Origin: Smittia aterrima
Lineage: Eukaryota > Arthropoda > Insecta > Diptera > Chironomidae
DNA: 64,000 nt
Direction of reading: 5' to 3'
Assembly: GCA_033063855.1 (NCBI GenBank)
Contig: CP093831.1
Span: forward strand, 27,342,001-27,406,000
Numbering within the stretch: the stretch's first letter is position 1; each line of letters starts with the position of its first letter. Made by a program: the position numbers and the translations under genes. Positions 1 through 12,142 of the stretch are shown here, piece after piece. The notes below the pieces were generated by a model. That model saw nothing but the letters and a program-made list of their open reading frames with translations, was not told the origin of the DNA and made no database searches.

Positions 1-3000
1 TTTGGCAAGATTCTCTTGAAATTCAATCAAAAAAACTTTTTCGGGTTCGAATGAAATTGTCGAAACGTAGAGGACTGATGTGTGCCTGACACTGATAAAG
101 CGATCGATTTGATGAACGTCTTGTGAACGAATTTAATGAAAGGGCTTTCATTTGTGATGCAAGAGTGAACACTCTCGCGCCAATCGATTCAATCAATTTC
201 CATCCAATTAAAAAGACTTATGTCGCTAATGAGCAGTTCTAAATGAGAATAGGAGACCTCTCAATGGTCGGAAAGGTCTCTCGCGTCTCAGGCAAAACAC
301 AAAATAAATGTCTCAGCCTTATCTTGTTCGCCGAGCCGTTCGATCATTTCTCGTGACGAATGAAACAAAAATCGAGAATTAAGAATTCAGTAATTTCGCC
401 TTTTTTCCATTTCGCGAGTTAATGAAGAGTCAAAGTGAAGGCAAAAAATTTAATTTAAAATTGTTCACTCTTGATAACGACTTCGCTTGGCACGGCAAAC
501 TCTGAACTGGAAACTTTACTGCTTTAAAGAAAGAAGAAAAAAAAAGATTCAATAAATAAAACGAGCAACAAGACGCAACCCAAAAGCAGCGACAACAGAG
601 ACTCTGAGATTTTTATCTGCTTGTTGTCTTTCTCCTTCTTTTACTCGAGGTCCAATATGGAATTTATTTTCGTATATCTCTCACTCTGGCTGCATATTCG
701 GAAGGCATCGAAGGAAATTGAATGTTTATTTTATTTAAAATAACAACAACAGATTTTCAAGTTAAAGTCTTTCTTTCCCTCTTGTGCTCGAAGTCAATTC
801 GGAGTTTGAGAAATGAAATTCTTTGATGACCTTGTAGGAGGAAAATCAAATCATTCTTTACCTGAAATGCGAAGCTTCTTTCTCTCTCGAGAAATTACCG
901 TAAAACTGCACAATCATGAATCGTTTTGAAACTATTATTTGTGTTGTTGCGTTCTCTTCGTTCTCCGGCCTGTCAAGATCACTTATTGGTGTTCCGAGGT
1001 GAGCGCTTAACGAGATCTCGTCATACTTGATGAATTGATTATTCCTCCGTCTTTCCACTGATTCGGTTGTTTAACTTGTTACATGACAATATTTATCAAG
1101 TATTTCTGTGAAGACTTTTCTCATGAATTATTCACCAATTTTTTTTGTGTCCGGGGCGCAGGAGACGAAATATACAAAATCAAGTCTCAACTCAATGGTT
1201 CTTGACATGTAAGTTTTTTTTTCTTCTTCTTCTGCTTCTCTTTCAAAAGAAATAATCATCACTCAAAGTTATTTTTTTTCTTACTTCGAACGGTGGAAAG
1301 CATCAAGATTCCGCATGATTGAGTAATTTCTGAGATGAAGGAACCAAAAATAAAATAATATCGTACGCAGATGAAGTATGTGGAGTCGTTGTCGAGCATT
1401 GGCAGAGAGCTCGACAAGCCTCTCGGCCATCAAATGATTGAATATTAATTAATTTGTTTGTTTTCTCGTTTGTATTTTCCACCAAACAAGACAAAGCAGA
1501 CGAAAACCGCTGGAAATTATCTCAGAACAAAATACCGAACGAAAAAATAAGAAAACATTTGATGTGTGTGCTTAAGAAATCACTAGCAATATGTATAAAC
1601 ATTAATTTAGTCGAGGAAAGGAGAGACAGAGAACTGAAAGGCATTAACAAGAATAACAAGTAACTAACCTGCAGAGAAACCCAACTACGGTTCATAAAAT
1701 TATTTTCCTTTCTTCCATCCCAAGCGAACGTTCGTCCAAAAGAGCCAACACAAGCGATTTTTTATTCAATAACAAGAATTATGCTCGAAGAAGCATTCCC
1801 AGTGTGAACTGAGGTGGCTATCTCTTTACCTTAAAGAATTAGTTGAGTGCGAAAAAATGAGTTGAAGGGTTTCAATTTCTTAAAAGGGAAATTCCATTAG
1901 TCGCGTCACGAGACTTTTTATTTTTCCGTAATTTCTCATCTCACCACAAAGCGCTTGATTACTCATTGGGAAAAATCAACATAACACCAATCGAAAGACA
2001 GGCAAAGTAGGAAGATGCGAAGTTGAATGAAGACAAGAAACAAAGAGAGAACGAAGAAACTTAAAGTTTTTTTTTATTTTGACATTTTTTATGTTGATTT
2101 AGATAGTACGAGGGAACTCGGTAGGGGTCTCCGTCTCGGGGAAGAATTCTTGGGAATGTGTCTCTTGTTTCATGTACCTACAGGTTCCGTTGAGTTGAGC
2201 GATGCATCATATCGACTTTCAAGATTTTTCCATTTCGGAGAAGACCATCATGAGCACTTTCCGCGTCAACCACAAGAAAAATAAAAAATTTGTTTTATTA
2301 AATTTATTCAGCAAAAGTGATTCTGCGGGTGTGGGGTGCGAGAGATTCAATGAATTGAGTCTGACAGCAAACAGCGAGAAACTTATGTGCAGGTGTCACC
2401 GGGGACTTGCGAGAAGTTCACATGAAATCTGATATTCCATTCAGAAAGTGTTGGACATTTTTCATTTTGCGCGAAAGCATCAGATTTCATGTTTTATGGC
2501 GCAGCCGGAGAATGGATTATTCGCGATTTCAAGTTTGAGTGGCTCTTGATAAACGAGATTTTTTTGTGTGTGTCGCAAGCTTATCCGGGCTAAGATTCTC
2601 GTTTGACATTTCTCAAGTGTTTGTTTGCTTAACCCTCACTTGGCATCGCTTACTGAGTTCCTAAAGGCAATCTTAGCTTATTAACCCTTCGATCATGTTT
2701 CTCACATTACGTCTTGCGATGCAATCCATGCCGAAACATTAAAATATCAAACACTTTTCACATGTGAATGCATTTTTATAGCTCAACATGTTTTTCCGAG
2801 AAAGAAGGAAAATCTCTCTCTGTTGCTCGATCATAAATCTTGAAATGATTTTTCATCATGGGAAATTCTGAGTTAGCATCAGATGTGCTCGTTTCGACAG
2901 AGAGAGGATGTAGAAATCGTTAAAGTATCCATCAGCATGAGAAGTCCCAGCGGCTCGCGTTCGGAATGTAAAAGTTAACATGCCAAAGCCCATAAAGTGG

Positions 3001-4637
3001 AAAACAATTTCAGCGTAAAATCGTCTTATTGTTGAAAGAATTATCTTCACAAATCTCAGCTCGAGAAAACGATGCAATTGGGATCAATTAAAATGAACTA
3101 CGATACAGTCGAGTGGAGACGAAAGCGAAGTAATATCTTTTGCATTTCAATCATCTCTCGTTTCCGAGAACGCGATACTCATTTCCATAACTTCACAGTT
3201 CACACTCTTCAGCTATGCTTCAGTGCATTGTGTGCATTTAAATAATTTCAATCATCACACGAGACTCACCCAAGAACATATAAAATTTGTTTGTACAGAT
3301 GTAACGTTTTTTCACTCCATCTACTAAATCAATGATAATGAATTATTGGATTTTAGTTTTACTGAGAAAGCGAACATGTAAATGAACGTTTCCCTCAGTT
3401 GATGGGGAGAGTTCGGAAGTTTTGTCATCAAATCTTAAGATTTGAAACTCTCTAAGATTTTTAAATCAATATAATATATATTTATAATATATATAATATA
3501 ATATTTAATAAATCAATAATTTCTCAATCGATAACTTAATTACCAAACATCACTTTCGGATTATCCCCTAAACATGTTGAGAAAGAAAAGAAAGAAGGAA
3601 GGAGGAGAAACGTAACACATGTGCTTCGCATTCTAGTCATAATAAGCTGTCATTGAGCAAACTGTATATGTCCAGAGTCGAGGCAACAGGCAACATCCTT
3701 TGCACAACATGCATTGAGTAATTCTTCGATTATTTAGATTAATGTTAATAGATTTATGAACGTACATGTTGGATATTTCTCAGCAGTTCTAGGTTCTGTG
3801 ATTATTCTATGTTTAAAAAGCTAATATCTCACTTTTTATGGACTCAACGCCATTCATCGAGTCGAGCGTTAATTTTTAGACTTTTCCTGCTCACATGCAC
3901 TTTTATTGTTTCCAAACAGAACAGCCAGTCGTCAGGAAGTAGTCGTTAAGTTTTGAGTAAATATAATTAAACGAGAAGCAAATATAATTGATTGAGTTGG
4001 AAGAAATAATAGTGCTGACGTCCATAAAGAGTCGAAAGCAATTCACGACTTCTACATTGAGTTGATTGATTTTTTAATTTTTTTCCTGCTCCGACATCTT
4101 TCTTTTGGTCGAACGAAAAAAGAGCTGCGTCTGGTGTTCTCGCTTCTTTAATATTGTAAAATTTATTCACTCCACTTCTCTTCGCATCGCTCCGTGCATG
4201 TACAGAGAACCGCCAGAGTATATTTTGTGTTAACGATTTGTTTACACACATTTGAATTGAAAATATTGATACCATGTGTGTATGCCTTTGCCTTGTGCGA
4301 TGGTCGAGAATCGGCTAAAGGAAAAGCGAAGAGAACAGAGACGATCGAAACGTAAAATTACTTTGAAAGTTTTTCATTCAAAATTACCTTCGTGTATAAT
4401 GGAAACAAACGGGAGGGAATATTTAAACGATAGCTAGAAGCTGAGCCGCGTGAAGACAGATTTAGTGATTGTAAACATACTAATTATTTTGAAATTTTCC
4501 TCTTCTCTCGTTTCAGCAATTGCAAAAATATTTGAATGCGAAGGCAGCGAGTGCTAAGCGCTAAGCACACAAAAGCCGAGAAATTCAACGCGTAATTGCA
4601 CAAAAAAAGAGAAAAAGAAAAGAGAAACATAATCACA
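1..4637. other. Non-coding upstream region and probable 5' UTR of frizzled
   Basis: No convincing protein-coding exon is visible in this AT-rich stretch; open frames are short and unlike known families. A pyrimidine tract ending in AG near 4515 could be a 5' UTR splice acceptor, because the frizzled start codon lies 120 bases beyond it. An upstream leader exon is plausible but cannot be placed from sequence alone. An AT-only low-complexity run lies near 3466-3517. Confidence 0.5.
3466..3517. repeat. AT-only low-complexity run
   Basis: About 50 bases composed almost only of A and T in short ATAATAT-like steps. Similar runs occur near 45645 and 54138. Confidence 0.7.
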
Positions 4638-6746
4638 ATGAACAGGAACCGGCCAAATAAATCGACGTCGATGATTTGCTTCGTGATATTCATGCTGGCT
4701 TGCTCAGCGTCAGCAGAAAAAGGATATTACGGCAACGGCGGAAGTATGAACGACGGTGCTGACATGGAGGTTCACATATCGATGCCATCACAAAAAGTTG
4801 GCGTGCCACGATGTGAAGAGATCACAATTCCGATGTGTCGAGGCATCGGCTATAACATGACAAAGTTTCCAAACGAAATGAATCACGAGACGCAGGAAGA
4901 GGCGGGACTGGAGGTTCATCAGTTTTGGCCTCTCGTCGAGATTAAATGCTCACCAGACTTGAAGTTCTTCTTATGTTCAATGTACACTCCGATTTGCATC
5001 GAAGACTATCACAAGCCATTGCCAGTGTGTCGTTCGGTTTGCGAGCGAGCGAGGAAAGGCTGTGAGCCGATCATGGAGAAGTACAGTTTTAAATGGCCTG
5101 AGCGAATGCTCTGCGAGAATCTCCCGCGTCTCGGTGATCCCGATAATCTTTGCATGGAGCATCCAAGCTACTCAGAAGAGGAACACTCATCAAACAATGA
5201 TAATTACAACACGAACTACAACAGCAACAGCAATATGAACACGAACAAGAAGCATCACGGCTCACAGTCGACGAATTCTAAAAAGTGCGCGAAAGGAGAC
5301 AGAAAATGTCAGGAGTCAAGAACTGATCTGAAGAAAGATTGTGCCTGCAAATGCCGTGCTCCTCTCGTCGCATTGAGCAAGGATAGTCTTTGGTATAACA
5401 CCACAGTCGGAAAGGTCGGAAGCGTGAACTCTTGTGGCATCCCATGCAAAGGTAAAATGAAAACTTTTTCTCAAGCTCAAGAGTCGAAAAATCTAATGCG
5501 GTTTCAACAATTTTCTAATTTCAGGCGCTTTCTTCTCTCAAGATGAAAAGGACTTTGCCAACTATTGGATTGCTTTATGGTCAGGATTTTGCGCTGTTAG
5601 CACATTCATGACCCTCACGACCTTTCTCATCGACACTGAACGATTCAAGTACCCGGAGCGTCCCATCGTCTTCTTGTCAGCTTGTTATTTCATGGTGTCG
5701 ATGGGATACTTGACCAAACACTTTATCGGTCACGAAAAGGTGGCGTGCGATGGACAAGTGATTAAATACTCATCGACAGGTCAAAGCTCATGTACAATTG
5801 TGTTTCTCCTCGTTTACTACTTCGGAATGGCGTCGTCGATTTGGTGGGTGATTCTAAGCTTCACTTGGTTCCTCTCTGCTGGTTTGAAGTGGGGAAACGA
5901 AGCTATCAGTAAGATCTCTCACTTCTTCCATCTCGCCGCTTGGTTGATTCCAACACTTCAAAGCATCTCAGTGCTCGTTCATCCAGCGGTTGATGGCGAT
6001 CCTTTGGCTGGAATCTGCTACGTCGGAAACACTTCAATCGAACATCTCAGAAACTTTGTACTTGCGCCGTACTTTGTTTATCTCGTGATTGGAACGACTT
6101 TCTTGCTTGCTGGGTTCGTGTCGCTCTTCAGAATTCGTTCAGTTATAAAGCAACAAGGAGGAATCGGAGCTGGCTCGAAAGCAGATAAACTTGAGAAGCT
6201 CATGATTCGAATAGGAATCTTCAGCGTACTTTACACTGTCCCAGCTACAATTGTCATCGCGTGCCATCTCTACGAGTCTAATTTCCACGATGATTGGATG
6301 ACAACGCTCTCTTGTCCTTGCGTGGAGCAAAAAGACGAGTGGAGGAAGCAACCAGTTTATTTAATTCTTATGCTAAAGTACTTTATGACCCTCGTCTGTG
6401 GAATAACATCGGGCATTTGGATTTGGTCTGGAAAGACGCTCGAGTCATGGCGAAAGCTTTGGAGAAGAATATGCGGAACGAAGCCTGATCATTCAGGAGC
6501 TGGACAAGTTCTCATTAAGCCACGTCCGCAACTACCTCAGCCCTACGTGGCTACAACAATGCAAGGCTCAGCAGCATCTGCTTCACTTCTCACAGCTCCC
6601 TACGCTCAGACAATGGGAAGCATGGCATCAACAAGTCATCATCATTTGCATCATCACGTTCTCAAACATCCGATGAGTCATGTGAGTCTAATTGATTTTA
6701 AAAATTGAAATGATTTTCTAATTTTTTTCAATCATTTCAGGTATGA
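4638..6746 (+). CDS. fz: Frizzled, seven-pass Wnt/planar cell polarity receptor
   Basis: Three coding exons: 4638-5451, 5525-6681 and 6741-6746, giving 658 residues. The ATG at 4638 begins a 26-residue signal peptide. A cysteine-rich Wnt-binding domain follows (about 59-165), then an Asn/His-rich linker, a Cys-rich pre-membrane segment and seven membrane spans (about 281-570). The cytoplasmic KTLESW motif near residue 575 matches the Dishevelled-binding KTxxxW. The His-rich tail and the terminal SHV recall Drosophila Fz rather than Fz2, Fz3 or Fz4. The final intron leaves only the last Val codon and the stop in exon 3 (GTA TGA). Drosophila Fz is shorter (about 580 residues); the extra length is mostly linker and tail. 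Family assignment is secure. The exon 3 assignment rests on clean GT-AG sites and the expected C-terminus. Confidence 0.95.
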
Positions 6747-8219
6747 CCTCAAATTTGCGAAGGCGGTCCTGGCACTACGATCGATAACGGATCTTTGGTT
6801 GATGCGAGGGCAGTCTCAGTAGTTGTATCGACTGCTAAAATGACATCAGTCTCGCATCCAGGAGGTCAAGCGCTTAGCGACTACGGACCCATTTAACGAC
6901 CAGTCGTCTTAACTGAGAACCCGTACGTCACTTACTACAAGTGCAGCATGCCGCCAAATCAATAATCCACCATTCACATCGACCAAATTGCAGATTACTT
7001 TTAAGAACCATGAAGCATTTTCAACGCACAAAGCATGCTCTCTTATCTAGTCGGGGTTTCAAAAAAGAAAAAACATTCGATGATGCTTCAATCGACTTGC
7101 CATGGAGGTTTTCGCTAATAAGATTCCGAAACCGAAACCTGTAGTGTACTTATTTTATAAATGTAGACCTTACTATAAGCAAACTCAATCTGAAGAAGTA
7201 TCCGATGCTAATAATTAATTTATTGTAAATATTTGTCATCTTCTGAGCTTTATCATTGTACATAGAAATCCGCATTTTCTTTTCCTTAAGCCATCGCTTC
7301 AGAGATCGATATTTTGAAAATGTTTTGTGCAATTTTATGTTTTGCTCGTTATTCGAAAAAAAAAATGAAAAGAAAACTTTTAGTTTAATTCTATCAATGT
7401 TGCATTAACAAAGAGAACAAAAATATCATTAGCTATCACTTTCGAGTTTTGATTAAATGTAGTTTGTTATCGGCTATCATCGTGGAATTTGCTACTTAAA
7501 ATTTAGAGAATCTTTCAATTTAAAAAAAGAAGAAAAATATTTTTTTGTGATTGATGTGAAGGGGAGTTTGTGATGTCGAGGAGAGACTCTGATGATTTTA
7601 TCGCTTTCTCGCTTGATTGATTGCCTTCATTGCATCCGCGCATCAAAGATTGACCAGTGAAGAGTTTCTGCTTCTCCTCAAATCACAAGACTTCCCTGAA
7701 ACTGAAAGATCAAATGGAAACAGTGAACAGCAATAAATGAAAAGTCTCATCTCTTTCCCAGAAAGAATCATTGAAGGTGAAAATAAAATTTCAGATGCTC
7801 TTCTAATAAAAGAAATCTTTTTAAAAAGTAACCAAAAATACGTAAGAAATTATCAAAAAAAAAAGTTTATTTGAACGAGAGAAAAGAATTTGTGAGTAGA
7901 ATTTAAAATTTAAATTAAAAATTTTCTTCAACGACATAACAAAGTTTGCCATAATAAATTTTAAGAAATAATTTCATCGCAATCAAAAAAAAAAGTTCGA
8001 GATCATTTGAGATGAGCAAATCAAATTTTTTCAAAATTAGAAAATAAGTTTTTAACTTCAATGATGCAAAAACTCTTCGTTCGTTTAGAAATAATTGAAC
8101 TAGATTTTAAAGAAAATGCATTTTTGTACAGATATGGACTGTATACGATAATAAGTGAAAAATTATTGATAAATAATCATGAATAAAACATTTTCAAGAA
8201 ATACTTTTCGTTGTTTCCT
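6747..8219. other. frizzled 3' UTR and intergenic DNA
   Basis: Non-coding. Candidate AATAAA signals for frizzled lie at 7732-7737 and 7953-7958, so the 3' UTR may be about 1 kb. The rest is A-rich with no recognised feature. The next gene is on the opposite strand, so the two are convergent. Confidence 0.55.
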
Positions 8220-9384
8220 TCAATCTTTGTCTTTAGGTTGAAATGAAATGAAAATTAACAGAAAAGTCATCATCGACGCGAGAATCTTAACAAAAAGAGT
8301 GAGATCGATTGAAAAGAAGTTTTTTGCAGTGAAATTCTTTGGAGAATGTTTGATGAGGAGAGAGAAGTCTGTGATTTGCTTTCGGAGCTCGTCGTCATCA
8401 ATGAAAACGTGAATCTCGTGGAGAATCATCGAAGTTTTGTCCTGGAACTAAAAGAAAATATTAGAAATTCATTTTTATAGAAAAATCCTTTCTCACTTCT
8501 TTGATGCAGTTGTTCGCTGAAAACAGCAAAAGTGATATCACAATCACGGCTGGGAGGAAACAGATTGCGCACGCTGAAAAATTATTAAATTTCTTAACAT
8601 TTCAATTTTCATTTAATTTCCGCTCACGCCAAAGAAAATTTGTTCCACTTGCGAAGACATAAACCCAATAAAGTTCTGAGGTGACTTCGATGAAATTCTG
8701 CCCGAAATTTAAGACTTGAGAGACTCCGAAGATTTTATTCACGCAAATTATCATTTCCATTAAATGTTTGAATTGTTTCTTCGAGTCTGATAAAGTTTGA
8801 AGGATCACAAGACGAGATTTGCATTCCGTTGAGTTCTTTAAATTCAAATTCACATCTTCCAACATAAAAAATATTACGTCGATAAAGAAAATGTTTTGAA
8901 GATGACGAGTTCGTGTCATTAACAAGCTGAAGACTGTGTAATACCAGAAATTGCTCCACTGATCATCGGTTTGGATATTTGTTATCACAAGAAGCTCACT
9001 CGAGATTGAGATCAGAGAAAAGACGATAACTTTGATTAGAAGAGTCCTCTGCCATTTAATTGATTTCTTCTGATTTCCGATTGAGAGAACTTTCTTATAA
9101 TTCCACCAGAAAGTCAGAAAATATTTCCTTTTCAGAAACGATTCAATGATTATCACGAGATGAGCGATTAACAGCGAGAAACAAACTAAAATGTCATTGA
9201 TTTTCCCAATCATAGTCAACGCGTAAAGAACTTCATCATTGAATATTCCGACGTAAAAAATCAAACTCAAAACGACGCAAAAGTTAACGAGTGGCCAGAG
9301 AAACGTGAAAATTGATTTTCGCGGATCTTCATTCACTGGATAAAATCCAATTATCCGGAACAACTCGAGACAAATCCGAATCAT
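8220..9384 (-). CDS. Gustatory receptor (7tm_7 family), possibly frameshifted
   Basis: Insect chemoreceptor of the gustatory receptor family, a ligand-gated cation channel subunit in sensory neuron membranes. Exon 1 (9384-8628) encodes about five membrane spans. Exon 2 (8574-8497) encodes a hydrophobic TM6-like segment. Exon 3 (8447-8220) encodes the C-terminal span with a TFLLIFISF sequence resembling the family's TYhhhhhQF signature. The introns are 53 and 49 bases with good GT-AG borders. Exon 1 leaves phase 1, and exon 2 read in the TM6 frame also leaves phase 1. Exon 3, however, needs phase 0, so the frames do not join. Removing one base from the T5 run (A5 on the plus strand, about 8520-8524) would restore a continuous protein of about 352 residues, a normal family length. 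It is either a young pseudogene, a polymorphism or an assembly indel. The start at 9384 is the first ATG of the open frame. Confidence 0.75.
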
Positions 9385-9738
9385 TTCAACTCCAAAAACT
9401 AACTCAACTTCGTTTGTTAATTTCGAGGAAATTATGAAAATAAAAATGATTGATAAAATAATTGCTCGATCGTTTAATCAAAAATGGGAAAGTCCAATAT
9501 TTGTTATCGAGTTTATTTATTCAAAAGGAAGTGACGATAAAGTTTGTTAAAGACTTCCAGTAGCGTTATCACGCTTTGATTACGTTTTATTCTCGTGACG
9601 AAGAAATTTTAATTCAGTGGATACAGCAATCTTATCTTCAAATGAACTGCCTTGAGAGCCGAATGTCGATAAGATTTTCTCGTTATAAAAGGCTCGAACC
9701 TATCTCGAGTTCCTTAGAGTTTATTTGAACTAAGCACA
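9385..9738. promoter_or_regulatory. Intergenic promoter region of lipase 1
   Basis: Between the divergent receptor and lipase genes. A TATAAAA box lies at 9684-9690, about 50 bases before the lipase ATG. GATA-factor-like sites (GATAAG or its complement) lie at 9631-9636 and 9668-9673. The 12-mer GCAATCTTATCT at 9626-9637 recurs upstream of lipase 2. GATA sites are typical of insect gut-expressed digestive genes, so gut expression is a reasonable inference. Confidence 0.55.
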
Positions 9739-10787
9739 ATGAAGTCTCTCGTGATTTTTGGACTGTTTGTCGTCATCAACAGTTGCTTTGCTTCGCCTGC
9801 TGATTATCGATGGAATTTAATTCCAAATGGCGACGGACAAATGCATTTAATTGACGCGAAGCCAGTGGAGATCACTCCGGAGCCTTTCTTCAACGCTGAG
9901 ACTCAAACTTTCTTCTTGCTCTTCACTCGATCGAATCCAACTGTCGCTCAAAGGATTACTTGGACTGCTGCATCGATCAGTGGCTCACACTTTAATAATG
10001 CTCATCCAGTTCGATTCTTGATCCACGGATTCAACTCTGGACCAAGCTCAGGAGCAAATATCAGACCAACTGCTGAATATTTGCAACGTGGGGACTTCAA
10101 CGTCATTGTGTAAGTAAAAATTCTTTATCTCCGTTTGAAGCTTTATAATTTTTGAATTTTTAAAGTGTCGACTGGAGCGTTGGAGCTGGAACAATTAATT
10201 ATGTTGGAGCAAGAAACAACGTTCCAGCTGTTGCCACTCAAGTCGCGCGACTTGCAAATTTCTTGGTTTCAAATGGATCAACTCAATGGAATCGTCTCCA
10301 CATCACTGGTCACTCACTTGGAGCTCACATTGCTGGTCTCGCTGGTAAACGAACTGCAGGAAGAGTTCAAATCATCTACGGCCTTGACCCAGCTGGTCCC
10401 TTGTTCTCTTTAAATTCACCAAACGATCGATTTGCTGCTGACGATGCAGTTTACACTGAAGGCATCCGAACGAACGCTGGAAATTTAGGATTCGATCAAC
10501 CTCTTGCTCACGCTGATTTCTATCCCAACTGGGGATCAAGTCAACCAGGTTGCGGTATCGACGTCGCAGGAAATTGCGCTCACTCTCGTGCTCATCAAAT
10601 CTTCGCTGAATCAATCAACACAAACCGTTTCGTCGGAAGAAGATGTACGAACTATCAACAAATCACAAGTCGCAACTGCCCAGGAACTGGAGAAACAGCT
10701 TCGATGGGATTTGAAGGTCCAAACCTTGCTCGTCGCGGTATCTTCTTCCTTACGACCAACAGCAACTCACCTTTCGCTCAAGGCTAA
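9739..10787 (+). CDS. Secreted lipase, phospholipase A1 / pancreatic-lipase family (copy 1)
   Basis: Two exons, 9739-10109 and 10166-10787, encode 330 residues. A signal peptide of about 18 residues is followed by an alpha/beta-hydrolase lipase domain. The nucleophile elbow GHSLGAH carries the Ser, YGLDPAG the Asp and CAHSRAH the His, so the triad is complete. This distinguishes it from dipteran yolk proteins, which lost the Ser. An HGFNSG loop supplies the oxyanion hole. The product is expected to be secreted and to hydrolyse glycerolipids or phospholipids, probably in the gut. A TATA box and GATA sites lie upstream and AATAAA at 10816-10821 downstream. The neighbouring gene at 11043 is a tandem duplicate. 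Confidence 0.93.
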
Positions 10788-11042
10788 ACTCATTTTCTTT
10801 CTAAATGTTTTGACAAATAAATTTATCGAAATCTTATTCAATAATTTTATGGTTATTGACTTGATGCAGAATGTGAGTGCTTTAAATAAACGTGATAAGC
10901 TTATCAGAAGAATTACGTTTTGTTTGTTGAGGATTAAGCAATCTTATCTGCATGATCCTCAAAGCTACAGATTGTCAATGATTTTGTATAAAAAGAAAAA
11001 CTTTTTTTTAGTCGTCAAAGTTGTTTCTGAAACTTCGTCGAA
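10788..11042. promoter_or_regulatory. Lipase 1 3' end and lipase 2 promoter
   Basis: The poly(A) signal AATAAA of lipase 1 lies at 10816-10821. A perfect palindromic GATA pair (GATAAGCTTATC) lies at 10894-10905 and another CTTATC at 10943-10948. The GCAATCTTATCT element at 10938-10949 is shared with the lipase 1 promoter. A TATAAAAA box lies at 10987-10994, about 50 bases before the lipase 2 ATG. Confidence 0.55.
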
Positions 11043-12142
11043 ATGAAGCTTCTCGTCGTTGTTGGACTTTTAATTTTCGCTGATGGTAAATTTAGAATCA
11101 AAGTTGAGATAACGAAGTTTCAAATATTTCTTTCATTTAGTTCTTTCAGCATCGCCTGTTGATTATCGATGGAATTTAATTCCGGATGGCGACGGAAATG
11201 TTGTTTTGATTGATGCGAAACCTTCGGAAACTCTTCTCGATCCTTTCTTCAATCCGGTCACTGAAACTTTCTTCTTGCTCTTCACTCGATCGAATCCGAC
11301 TGTCGCTCAAAGAATTACTTGGACTGCTGCATCGATCAGTGGCTCGAACTTCAATGCAGCTCATCCTGTTCGTGTTTTAATTCACGGATTCAACTCAGGA
11401 CCAAGCTCAGGAGTGAACCTCAGACCAACGGCTGAATACTTGCAACGTGGGAACTTCAATGTTATCGTGTGAGTGGAATTAAATTTCTTATCGCAAGCAT
11501 TTCAATAATATTTTCATTTTTAGCGTTGATTGGAGTATTGGAGCTGCAACAATCAATTACGTCACTGCAAGAAATCGCGTTCCACAAGTCGCTGATCAAG
11601 TCGCGCGACTTTTGAATTTCTTGGTCTCGAATGGTTCGACTCAATTGAATCGAGTTGTTATCGCTGGTCATTCTCTGGGAGCTCACATTGCTGGAATAAC
11701 TGGCAAGAGAGTGACAGGAACAATTGAAGTTATTCACGCGATGGATCCAGCTGGTCCCTTGTTCTTCATGAATGCTCCAAATGAAAGATTTGCTGCCAAC
11801 GATGCTCGTTACACTGAAGGAATTCGAACAAACGCTGGAGTGCAAGGCTTCGCTGAGCCACTCGCTCAAGCAGATTTCTATCCAAACTGGGGAACAACTC
11901 AGCCAGGTTGCGGAGCTGACACAACTGGAGGATGCGCTCACTCTCGTGCTCATGCTCTCTTCGCTGAAAGCATCAACAGCAATCGATTCGTTGGACGAAG
12001 ATGCTTGAACTACCAACAAATCGTGAATCGCGTTTGCACAGGAACTGGAACAGCTTCGATGGGAGGAGATCCAGGAAATATTGGATTGACTGGAGTTTTC
12101 TTCCTTGAAACAAATGGTGCAACTCCATTTGCTCGAGGATAA
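11043..12142 (+). CDS. Secreted lipase, phospholipase A1-like (copy 2), apparent frame break
   Basis: Tandem paralogue of the gene at 9739. Exons are 11043-11085, 11142-11468 and 11524-12142; the extra first intron splits the signal peptide. The triad is intact: Ser in GHSLGAH, Asp in HAMDPAG, His in CAHSRAH. The second intron is at the same codon as in copy 1. The sequence CCTGTGATTAT at about 11156 lacks one base relative to CCTGCTGATTAT of copy 1. With the predicted splice (acceptor at 11141 or 11150) the frame runs into TAA at 11177. Restoring a T would give a normal preprotein of about 329 residues. The downstream 300 codons are clean, so the break is very recent or an assembly error. 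AATAAA lies at 12165-12170. Function is as for copy 1. Confidence 0.82.

Noticed and set aside
4596..4637. In-frame upstream extension of frizzled
   Set aside because: It begins with TTG, is Lys-rich and would block the signal peptide; the ATG at 4638 fits better.
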